Shown: in pieces, positions 1 to 5,028 of the stretch | Numbering within the stretch: the first letter of the stretch is position 1 | How the letters are laid out: each line of letters starts with the position of its first letter | Source of the DNA: Hydrogenothermus sp964516095 | GTDB taxonomy: Bacteria > Aquificota > Aquificia > Aquificales > Hydrogenothermaceae | Reading direction: 5' to 3' | Length of the DNA stretch: 5,057 bases | Assembly (NCBI GenBank): GCA_964516095.1 | Contig: CAZEYS010000075.1 | Coordinates: 1 to 5,057 of the forward strand | Made by a program: the position numbers and the translations under genes | The notes under the pieces: model-generated | Databases searched by the model: none | Told to the model about the DNA's origin: nothing | Seen by the model: only the letters and a program-made list of their open reading frames with translations

Positions 1-34
1 CGGCAGAAGCCGCACCAGCAACACCAGCAGTCAT
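1..34 (-). CDS. Start of an Ala/Gly-rich protein, truncated by window edge
   Basis: An ATG at 34 follows a strong Shine-Dalgarno (AAGGAG, seven bases before the ATG) and opens a frame reading MTAGVAGAASA before the window ends. It starts nine bases after the stop of the upstream gene, so it is the next gene of the same operon. The initiation box is identical over 14 bases to that of the preceding gene (827-840), which supports a real start. The visible N-terminus has no charged signal-peptide start. Its small-residue composition would suit a structural or membrane-associated virion protein, but eleven residues do not allow an identification. Confidence 0.6.
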   Translation of the reverse strand, partial: MTAGVAGAASA

Positions 35-43
35 AATAACTCC

Positions 44-829
44 TTATTGAGCAAGAGAAACAAAGATATTAGGAACTATCAATGAACTACTATGATCCTC
101 ACTCTCAAGCTGATAACAAATAATGTAGTTATTTTGATCATTCTTCAACATAAAACTACTCTTAACTATATAAATACCAGCAAGACCTTGAACAGATACA
201 CGAGAACCATCTTTATAACTACCAAGTGAACCATTCAAACTAACAAAAGAAATGTTAGAAAGATCAACAGATAAATTTTGACTAATTTGACTTATTGAAT
301 TAGAAATTTCATCAGACTTTGAATTTATAAGATTTACAATTGATTGAGATTGACTTGAAATCAATGAAGATAAATCAGTTGCTTTAGTATTAACCAGAGA
401 ATTAAGACTACTGATACTACTATTAACATCATCAGTAGAAGAATTTATATCACTCAAAACATTATCAAAATCAGATAATTTATCAATTATAGAGTTTAAC
501 TGATTAAGAATACTAGAAGAAGCATAATCAACAAAACGAGGAGGAAAATTTATCTCAAAATCTAAAAATTCACCATCAGAACGCCGAACGTAATGCTCAA
601 AACGACCAGAACTCAGTTTGAACTCTACAATTACGTCAAAACCATCATAACTAAAAGTCTTACTATAATCAATAGATTGACCATCATAAAAAAGTGAACT
701 ATCATACTCATGAACTTCGTCATTAGTGCCATCAGTAATTCTAACCAAGAATGAATAAAAATCATCAGAATTTACAAAAGTCAAAATTACCTTATTAGGA
801 TTAGTAACATTACCTTGAGTAGCAGGCAT
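44..829 (-). CDS. Probable virion spike/fibre-like protein with central coiled coil
   Basis: This 261-residue protein has three visible parts. Residues 1-100 are beta-rich with many aromatic and acidic residues. Residues about 104-193 form a Ser/Asn/Asp-rich coiled coil with hydrophobics at heptad spacing (I107, L111, I114, L118, F121, L125, I128), continuing more loosely. Residues about 195-261 form a small beta-rich domain with alternating hydrophobics (for example GIYIVKSSF). There is no signal peptide and no membrane segment, unlike the pIII-type adsorption proteins of filamentous phages. Long Ser/Asn-rich coiled coils between globular ends are common in trimeric phage fibres and spikes, so a receptor-binding or vertex protein is a reasonable guess, not a homology call. 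It follows the 83-residue gene after 14 bases and has a strong AAAAGGAG ribosome site. Confidence 0.55.
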   Translation of the reverse strand: MPATQGNVTNPNKVILTFVNSDDFYSFLVRITDGTNDEVHEYDSSLFYDGQSIDYSKTFSYDGFDVIVEFKLSSGRFEHYVRRSDGEFLDFEINFPPRFVDYASSSILNQLNSIIDKLSDFDNVLSDINSSTDDVNSSISSLNSLVNTKATDLSSLISSQSQSIVNLINSKSDEISNSISQISQNLSVDLSNISFVSLNGSLGSYKDGSRVSVQGLAGIYIVKSSFMLKNDQNNYIICYQLESEDHSSSLIVPNIFVSLAQ

Positions 830-840
830 AATAACTCCTT
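827..840 (-). promoter_or_regulatory. Duplicated translation-initiation box (copy at 32-45)
   Basis: On the minus strand the 14 bases AAGGAGTTATTATG, a Shine-Dalgarno plus start codon, occur identically in front of the 261-residue gene (827-840) and the truncated gene at the left edge (32-45). Related boxes precede the 83-residue gene (AAAAGGAGTTAAGTC then GTG) and the SSB-like gene (AAAGGAGTAACA then ATG). The boxes fix these start codons and imply strong translation. The exact repeat could reflect selection for high expression of late genes, or duplication. Confidence 0.6.
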
Positions 841-843
841 TTA

Positions 844-1095
844 TTAAGATACTTGATAAAAAGCAGAAAGATAACTGACATAAGGATGTGAAACGTTAAA
901 AATAACGTTACGCATATTCTTCAAACTACCATCAACAACTTGAACAACACCATAATCAGCTTTATATTTAAAATCCGAAGAAAGATCATAATCAGAAGCA
1001 CTATCAGACAAAATTTGATCAAGAACAACTGACCCATTATCATCTTTAACGACAACCCGACATTCTTCAAAACCTATATATACAAAAGCAATCAC
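844..1095 (-). CDS. Unknown 83-residue beta-rich protein, GTG start
   Basis: I do not recognise this protein. It has 83 residues, is acidic, and alternates hydrophobic and polar residues in a way that suggests a small beta-sheet domain. No signal peptide or membrane segment is visible. The start is GTG at 1095, supported by AAAAGGAG at a normal distance. The start overlaps the stop of the upstream membrane protein in a four-base GTGA (1092-1095), so translation is probably coupled. It sits between the lysis pair and the coiled-coil protein, so it could be a minor virion protein, a partner of the spike, or a lysis accessory such as an antiholin. The sequence does not decide between these. Confidence 0.65.
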   Translation of the reverse strand: MIAFVYIGFEECRVVVKDDNGSVVLDQILSDSASDYDLSSDFKYKADYGVVQVVDGSLKNMRNVIFNVSHPYVSYLSAFYQVS

Positions 1096-1469
1096 GACTT
1101 AACTCCTTTTAAAGAATTTATAGCACCACCAGCAAAATAAAAACCAACAATGATGGAAACAGGAACCCCAAAGTATTTATTTACATAATCAAGCAGATCA
1201 AGCGAAACATCAATCATCACATTATCATGTAGAAAAAGACCAACAGAAAACAAACCTAAAAAAACCAGAACAACAAAAACATAAGGAATAACAAAAAGTA
1301 AAGCTATCAATCTTTGTGCTAATTTAAATGGATGATACGCCTCCAGCAATTTTAAAAAATATTGAGCTTTTTCTTCTTCAGTAAAAAAAGATTTATCAAC
1401 ACCATTATAAACACCATCAACAATTTTCTTAACACCTTCTTCAGAACCAAAAAGAGTATCAAACAGCAT
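1092..1469 (-). CDS. Probable holin (membrane protein beside the endolysin)
   Basis: This 125-residue protein begins with an amphipathic region containing an acidic EEEK motif (31-34). A long hydrophobic stretch follows at about 55-80 and a second at about 100-118, ending in a short Lys-containing tail (LKGVKS). The arrangement of an N-terminal helical part with an EEEK motif followed by membrane segments resembles phage holins of the 3TM type (GTA_holin_3TM-like), though only two hydrophobic segments are clear. Its start lies inside the end of the endolysin gene (11-base overlap) with GAGG upstream, so the two form a lysis cassette. The endolysin has no signal peptide and would need such a protein to reach the peptidoglycan. 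The holin role is inferred from context and topology. A structural membrane protein of an internal-membrane virus is the main alternative. Confidence 0.6.
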   Translation of the reverse strand: MLFDTLFGSEEGVKKIVDGVYNGVDKSFFTEEEKAQYFLKLLEAYHPFKLAQRLIALLFVIPYVFVVLVFLGLFSVGLFLHDNVMIDVSLDLLDYVNKYFGVPVSIIVGFYFAGGAINSLKGVKS

Positions 1470-1905
1470 TTTTAGACCTCAAGTATTGATTTATCAAAAA
1501 GACTTCTTTTTTCACTCTATCAGGAACTTGAAAAGCCCTTTTACTATTCAAAATCTCCATTTTTGCACTTTCAAAATCATGCTTCTTAATCGCATTAATG
1601 AATTTCTTAAAAGTCAAAAAACGATCTTTACCAAGATTAAACATCATAGAAGCAAGAACAATAATAATCTCCTTTGGATATTGATCCAAATGAGGAAAAA
1701 TAGAAAGAAGATCATCACGCACAAACTCCAAATCCTGCATTAAAAGATATTCAGCCTCATTTTTAGTAATACCACGATCAGAGAGATTGCGACCATATCC
1801 AATAGTCAATTTTCCTACTGTATCAACATAAGGGAACAATTCAAGACCCTCAACATGCTTTATAAAATCAGCAATATCATCATAAACACTAAAAAAATCA
1901 GCCAT
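1459..1905 (-). CDS. T4-type endolysin (GH24 lysozyme)
   Basis: This 148-residue protein is a muramidase expected to cleave the N-acetylmuramic acid to N-acetylglucosamine bond of host peptidoglycan at the end of infection. The catalytic triad of T4 lysozyme (E11, D20, T26) is matched with exact spacing by E19, D28 and T34, in the contexts HVEGLELFPY, VDTVGKLT and IGYGRNL. The C-terminal half keeps the T4-like pattern (MMFNLG, then F-x-x-F, then QVPDRVKKE near 126-134). Length is close to that of T4 lysozyme (164). There is no signal or SAR-type N-terminal segment, so export should depend on a holin, which probably is the next gene. The ATG at 1905 is preceded by a strong GGAGG inside the end of rep, and the two genes overlap by eight bases. 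Confidence 0.92.
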   Translation of the reverse strand: MADFFSVYDDIADFIKHVEGLELFPYVDTVGKLTIGYGRNLSDRGITKNEAEYLLMQDLEFVRDDLLSIFPHLDQYPKEIIIVLASMMFNLGKDRFLTFKKFINAIKKHDFESAKMEILNSKRAFQVPDRVKKEVFLINQYLRSKNAV

Positions 1906-3247
1906 TTACAACCTCCAAAACTTTATTGATAGGCTTAATCAAATTTCGATCAGATACATTACGTAAGACATCAGTAAAATCCCACATACTACGATTTACA
2001 ACCTCACTATAATCCCATTCAGGGATAAAACCGCCTTGAAGTGCATATTTTGCATAACGAGAGATACTATCAGCAAGACGACTAACTGCATAATCATGAA
2101 TAGTATAACCCTTATCATTGTAAAGATCAGTATTGATCTTATAAACAACACTCGAAAGATTAGAAGGATCAGTACCCATAACCTTATAAACACTCGAAAT
2201 AAACGCTTTTAAATACTTTTCAGCAGTCTTAAGATTAGGAGTTTTAAGCTCTTTTGCATACATATCAGGGAGAGTTTGATATTGATTGTCCCAGACATCA
2301 AGAAGTTGCCAGAATTTGTATCGATTTTCATCATTCTTTATTCGATAAAACATTTGGCGACGAGCATCAGAACTCATACCTTTGACAACTTTTAGAACTT
2401 CATCATCACTTAAATCTACCCACTCCAATAAACTAACACCATACTTCCACAATTTACCAACATTATTAAAAAGCCATTTTACTTCATCATAACTATTAGG
2501 TATAAAACGCTTAAGAACTTCACGCCTTAATTGAACTTCATGACGAAAAACAGGAGAACTACCATCAAAACCATTGTAACGCCACTTATCTTCAATATAA
2601 GCTTCTTCAGGAGAACGCTTTATTTTTTCGCTTTTGTCATAAATACGAAAGAGTTTATCGCCAGAACCAAAAGTAAAGCCTTGAACTTTGTAAAAACGCC
2701 CGAAAGTCTTGATGTCTGCAACTTCAACAAAGTTTTTTTGCCCCATAATAGTTTGAAAACGATACATATCAAGTCCATCATAACGAATCCCCATAACGTC
2801 AGTAGTTAAGTCAATACGAGCTATTTCACGAGTATATTGAGTGCTACCAAAAGCCTTTTGAATAAAGACTTCAACGAGATCAATAGCCTTCTTCAAACCT
2901 TCTTTAAAAAGAAATTTCGCACGAAAGTGGACTTGAATTTGTGGAAGGTTAGAACCAACAGGAGCAGTAGATAGAAAAGCCAAAAAATCCTGATTTTCAA
3001 TATAGAAGCGATAACGATGATTACCTTTAGAACTTATCAAAAACTCACCAAGACATAGATCAAGATTATCACGAACAAATTTAGTGCCGAAATCTTCTTT
3101 TCTTTGAGCCTCTTTTTTAAGAACTTCGAGTTTATCAAGAAGCTTTTTGTAAGTTGAAGCATAAGCGACAGCATCAAGGAGTTTGAAGTTTAGAACCAAA
3201 GTATCAACACCTTGATGGACGATTATTGGCTCACCTATCAACTGCAT
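1898..3247 (-). CDS. rep: Replication initiation protein, Rep_trans type
   Basis: This 449-residue protein should start rolling-circle type replication by nicking its origin and joining covalently to the DNA through a tyrosine. The N-terminus carries GVDTLVLN (13-20), a usual opening of this group. A core motif ARIDLTTD (143-150, with R144, D146 and D150) follows. Next are a FTFGSGDKLFRIYDKSEK block (191-208, with Y203 as the likely catalytic tyrosine followed by D204 and K205) and RHEVQLRRE (235-243). This order matches the Rep_trans family (Pfam PF02486), which includes initiators of plasmids and of CTX-like filamentous phages. The C-terminal 200 residues are helical and not recognised. The ATG at 3247 has AGGAGA eight bases upstream. 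The 60-base gap before it, next to an inverted-repeat cluster, is the largest between genes inside the operon. Confidence 0.85.
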   Translation of the reverse strand: MQLIGEPIIVHQGVDTLVLNFKLLDAVAYASTYKKLLDKLEVLKKEAQRKEDFGTKFVRDNLDLCLGEFLISSKGNHRYRFYIENQDFLAFLSTAPVGSNLPQIQVHFRAKFLFKEGLKKAIDLVEVFIQKAFGSTQYTREIARIDLTTDVMGIRYDGLDMYRFQTIMGQKNFVEVADIKTFGRFYKVQGFTFGSGDKLFRIYDKSEKIKRSPEEAYIEDKWRYNGFDGSSPVFRHEVQLRREVLKRFIPNSYDEVKWLFNNVGKLWKYGVSLLEWVDLSDDEVLKVVKGMSSDARRQMFYRIKNDENRYKFWQLLDVWDNQYQTLPDMYAKELKTPNLKTAEKYLKAFISSVYKVMGTDPSNLSSVVYKINTDLYNDKGYTIHDYAVSRLADSISRYAKYALQGGFIPEWDYSEVVNRSMWDFTDVLRNVSDRNLIKPINKVLEVVNG

Positions 3248-3260
3248 ACTCTAACTCTCC

Positions 3261-3324
3261 TAAAGCTTTTTAGTGTCACGGGTAGGAGCCTTGACAATCA
3301 GGGGGGCTTAAGAAGCCACCCTAA
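3261..3324 (-). promoter_or_regulatory. Inverted-repeat cluster before rep: candidate origin or attenuator
   Basis: Three adjacent secondary-structure elements lie between the SSB-like gene and rep. A GC-rich hairpin spans 3298-3324, with stem AGGG/CCCT, one mismatch, then GGCTT/AAGCC around a three-base loop. It contains the SSB-like stop codon and a run of six C (minus strand). An inverted repeat TGTCA/TGACA follows at 3274-3278 and 3292-3296. A palindrome centred on AAAGCTTT (3262-3269) lies just upstream of the rep ribosome site. The stretch is clearly richer in G and C than its surroundings. A rolling-circle double-strand origin or a structure lowering rep expression would both fit. There is no T tract after the GC-rich hairpin, so it is not a typical intrinsic terminator. 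Confidence 0.45.
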
Positions 3325-3751
3325 CATCTTTAAAATTTTCAAAGTGGATAGGCTTAAGAACAATTTGCCTGCTCACATACTCAAAACCACTTTTACTTTT
3401 TGCAACAATCTCTTTAGCCTCAAGTTGATAAGTAAGATAGTATCTCTCACCAACAACAAGTTTTTCATAGATTTCTTTATCAACACGCATTTTATAAGTG
3501 CCGAAGGTAGCATTAGAAAACTCGATGAAGTAACTATCAGGATACTTCTTTATAGAGCCATCAGGAGTGATAACAGGATTACCATCCTCATCCATAACTT
3601 CTTTACCTTCAACGAACTCTTTTGACTTAAGAACGATACCCATCTCACCACGATTTTTTTCAAGCCTATCTAGTAGCTGTAAAGCTACATCAAAAACCTT
3701 TTGACTATCACTCAAGAACTCATCATGAGTTTTTGTTTTAGTCGTTGCCAT
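3308..3751 (-). CDS. Small replication-associated protein, possible ssDNA-binding protein
   Basis: I do not recognise this 147-residue protein by sequence. Residues 1-35 are charged and helical. Residues about 36-140 alternate hydrophobic and charged residues with several aromatics (for example SYFIEFSNATFGTYKMRV near 73-90 and RYYLTYQL near 103-110), compatible with a five-strand OB-like barrel. It lies directly upstream of rep, the usual neighbourhood of ssDNA-binding proteins in rolling-circle phages. A strong AAAGGAG site precedes its ATG, as expected for a protein needed in quantity. The ribosome site overlaps the stop codon of the HTH gene, so the two are translated in sequence. The binding role is inferred from position, size and strand pattern only. 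Confidence 0.5.
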   Translation of the reverse strand: MATTKTKTHDEFLSDSQKVFDVALQLLDRLEKNRGEMGIVLKSKEFVEGKEVMDEDGNPVITPDGSIKKYPDSYFIEFSNATFGTYKMRVDKEIYEKLVVGERYYLTYQLEAKEIVAKSKSGFEYVSRQIVLKPIHFENFKDVRVAS

Positions 3752-3753
3752 TG

Positions 3754-3909
3754 TTACTCCTTTTTTTTAAGATATAAGTTGTTTATTTTGTAGTAGATCA
3801 AACCTTTCGTAACGTTTGCTCTATTTGCAAGCGTTTCGATAGTGACAGGGATTTTATCCCTTAGTAACTCCAAAAGTGCGATATAGATTTTTACGTCACT
3901 TTTAGACAT
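3754..3909 (-). CDS. Small helix-turn-helix protein (51 residues)
   Basis: The frame starts at the ATG at 3909 and reads MSKSDVKIYIALLELLRDK, then IPVTIETLANRANVTKGL, then IYYKINNLYLKKKE. The middle is a clear helix-turn-helix: helix TIETLANRA (24-31), turn NVTKG, recognition helix LIYYKINNL (37-45). This is the arrangement of the N-terminal DNA-binding part of TetR-like regulators, without a ligand domain. The start lies 19 bases inside the 3' end of the transposase gene, and the stop TAA merges with the ribosome site of the SSB-like gene. It is therefore wedged between mobilisation and replication genes and is probably translationally coupled to the transposase. Likely roles are a repressor or copy-control regulator of the operon, or an accessory DNA-binding partner of the transposase. 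Upstream bases show only a weak ribosome site. Confidence 0.7.
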   Translation of the reverse strand: MSKSDVKIYIALLELLRDKIPVTIETLANRANVTKGLIYYKINNLYLKKKE

Positions 3910-4868
3910 ATTTCAGGACTTTTTAGGTGAACGAAAGTTTTATAAATAGCCCGCAACAAATGAGCGGAACAAGCGATGAGAGCCACTTTTTTCTTTTTTC
4001 CTTGATTTATAAGGCGATTGAATTTTTCTTGAATTATTTTGTTACACCGTAAAGAAGAGAGCGTGGACATATAAAGAATTTTTCTAACATTTGCGTTACC
4101 ACGTTTAGAGATTTTTGGATTTTTTTTAACAGAAATGCCACTCTCATAGCGAATTGGATTAAGACCAAAAAATGATTGAAAATGTTTGAAAGATTTTGTT
4201 TTGTAACTATCGGCAATATAAGGAAGGACATAAAGCAAAGTTATAAAGCCAACACCTTCAATCTTCTTTTGAATATCCTCATATTCAGGTATCTCTTGCC
4301 TCATTTTTTCTTTTGCTCTTTTTTCAATCTCATACTCAAGCTCTTTAATTTTTCGCTCAATATCTCTTATTTGCTCTTTTAAATCATCATCAAGAAGCCC
4401 TTTTTGAGAGTGCATTAGATTTTTAAGTTGAACTCTATGCTTTTTCAAATGCTCAAGAGCTGTAATATAAGGCTGGAAAATATTGCGATAATGTCTTTTT
4501 TCTTCAGAAAAAAACTCATCAGGTTGTTTTGAAATAAAAAGAGCAATGCCATAAGCGTCACTTTTATCAGTTTTTTCTTTAATACCTTGAAATTTAAAGA
4601 AATGATGTAGGTAGTAAGGATTGATCATCTTTGATTTTATATTTGGATACTCTTTTAAAACCTCTTGAAGTGGGATCATATAAGTGGAAGTTGCCTCATA
4701 GCCTACATAGATGGAACTATTTGGATGATCTTCAAGAAGAAAATCGATGAAGTCTTTTATGGAAGATTTGCGATTAATAATGGTAAGATACTCTTCAAGA
4801 TTATCACCTAAAAGACAGATGTCAAGTTTATTTTTTGAAACATCAATTCCAACGTTGATACATTTCAT
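3891..4868 (-). CDS. IS110-family (Piv-like) DEDD transposase, probable integrase
   Basis: This 325-residue protein has the two-domain build of IS110 transposases. The N-terminal RuvC-like DEDD domain has D9 (in NVGIDVSKNKLD), E58 (in VGYEATSTY), and D101 and D104 (in KTDKSDAYGIAL). This spacing is almost the same as in the Moraxella Piv invertase. A charged coiled-coil linker spans about 135-195. The C-terminal Transposase_20-type domain spans about 200-310, with EGVGFITLL, FGLNPIRYESG and SKRGNANVRKILY; a serine here (S244 or S254) is the likely nucleophile. The protein looks full-length and intact. The ATG has a perfect AGGAGG site at 4873-4879. Because the next operon gene starts inside its 3' end, it appears to be part of the phage gene set, as with Piv-like genes carried by Neisseria filamentous prophages. 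Confidence 0.9.
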   Translation of the reverse strand: MKCINVGIDVSKNKLDICLLGDNLEEYLTIINRKSSIKDFIDFLLEDHPNSSIYVGYEATSTYMIPLQEVLKEYPNIKSKMINPYYLHHFFKFQGIKEKTDKSDAYGIALFISKQPDEFFSEEKRHYRNIFQPYITALEHLKKHRVQLKNLMHSQKGLLDDDLKEQIRDIERKIKELEYEIEKRAKEKMRQEIPEYEDIQKKIEGVGFITLLYVLPYIADSYKTKSFKHFQSFFGLNPIRYESGISVKKNPKISKRGNANVRKILYMSTLSSLRCNKIIQEKFNRLINQGKKKKVALIACSAHLLRAIYKTFVHLKSPEICLKVT

Positions 4869-4990
4869 ATTTACCTCCTACTTATATTCAGGCTTTTTGC
4901 CTTTGAACACCTACGAGGTTATTTGATAGCCCTTTCTACATCACAGGCTTTTTAACCTTCGTATAATAACGGGCTTGATGCTTGATGTAA
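4869..4990 (-). ncRNA. Structured transposase leader, candidate bridge RNA
   Basis: The non-coding stretch upstream of the transposase can fold on the minus strand. Outer stem: CGAAGGTT pairs with AACCTCG (plus-strand 4954-4961 with 4914-4920), seven pairs with one bulged A. Inner stem: AGCC pairs with GGCT (4946-4949 with 4928-4931) and closes a 14-base loop. Closer to the gene a hairpin AGGC-AAAAA-GCCT (4890-4902) can be extended by TTC/GAA. IS110-group elements encode a bridge RNA upstream of the transposase, with loops that pair to donor and target DNA. The position and stem-with-internal-loop form fit, but about 120 bases is shorter than the 177-nt IS621 RNA. A cis-acting 5' untranslated region is the alternative. 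Confidence 0.4.
4974..4987. repeat. Tandem 7-bp direct repeat CTTGATG x2
   Basis: CTTGATG is repeated back to back at 4974-4980 and 4981-4987. It lies at the outer side of the transposase leader, near where the element should meet host DNA. The second copy includes the possible -35 box of the plus-strand promoter. It could be part of the junction or target sequence, or chance. Confidence 0.4.
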
Positions 4991-5010
4991 GGATATTATA
5001 TAAGTATAAT
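4982..5010 (+). promoter_or_regulatory. Sigma-70-like promoter for the right-edge gene
   Basis: TTGATG (4982-4987) and a perfect TATAAT (5005-5010) are separated by 17 bases on the plus strand. The transcription start would fall around 5017, leaving a short leader before the ATG at 5029. It points away from the phage operon. Confidence 0.6.
4995..5000 (-). promoter_or_regulatory. Candidate -10 box driving the transposase operon
   Basis: The minus strand reads a perfect TATAAT here, 127 bases before the transposase start. No convincing -35 exists at 16-18 bases, but the upstream stretch is T-rich, as in many Campylobacterota sigma-70 promoters. It overlaps the divergent plus-strand promoter, so the two would interfere or be co-regulated. 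If the true element boundary lies inside this region, the promoter may be supplied by host DNA. Confidence 0.4.
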
Positions 5011-5028
5011 AAACCAAAAAGGACCTGC

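Larger units (their letters stand above)
1..4990 (-). mobile_element. Integrated small phage-like element, partial (left end outside window)
   Basis: All confident genes from the left edge to 4868 lie on the minus strand, overlap or nearly touch, and share AT-rich composition and similar Shine-Dalgarno boxes. The content is a mobilisation gene (IS110-type transposase), a small regulator, a possible ssDNA-binding protein, a Rep_trans initiator, an endolysin with a probable holin, and likely virion proteins. This is a phage module set, not a simple insertion sequence. The right boundary is not exactly visible. It is placed loosely between the transposase leader and the plus-strand gene starting at 5029, where base composition and strand change. 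The left end, capsid genes and the second attachment site are outside the window. It could be an integrated provirus or a free replicon cut arbitrarily, but the apparent host gene at the right favours integration. Confidence 0.65.

Noticed and set aside
1486..1743. Open frame on the plus strand, 85 codons
   Set aside because: It lies antisense inside the well-supported endolysin gene, lacks a convincing ribosome site and has low-complexity Lys/Asn/Ile-rich content expected from an antisense frame in AT-rich DNA.
1996..2193. Hydrophobic open frame on the minus strand in another frame within rep
   Set aside because: A shifted reading of the rep C-terminal region; its apparent membrane character comes from AT-rich codons in the wrong frame.
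2531..2809. Open frame on the plus strand inside rep
   Set aside because: Antisense to the conserved Rep motifs (codons 147-239 of rep), with no ribosome site or recognisable domain.
3298..3324. Intrinsic terminator after the SSB-like gene
   Set aside because: The hairpin is strong, but the transcript is not followed by a U tract, and rep downstream has no good promoter of its own, so full termination is unlikely.
3212..3625. Open frame on the plus strand, 137 codons, across the rep/SSB-like junction
   Set aside because: Antisense to two supported genes and crossing the hairpin cluster; no promoter, ribosome site or domain is visible.
4034..4382. Open frames on both strands within the transposase gene
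   Set aside because: They coincide with conserved transposase coding sequence and have no initiation signals of their own.
1..4868. Ordinary filamentous phage (inovirus)
   Set aside because: Rep_trans and an IS110-type recombinase fit inoviruses, but the endolysin-holin pair and the absence in view of Zot/pI, a signal-peptide coat or a pIII-like gene do not. It remains possible only if the unseen left part contains these.
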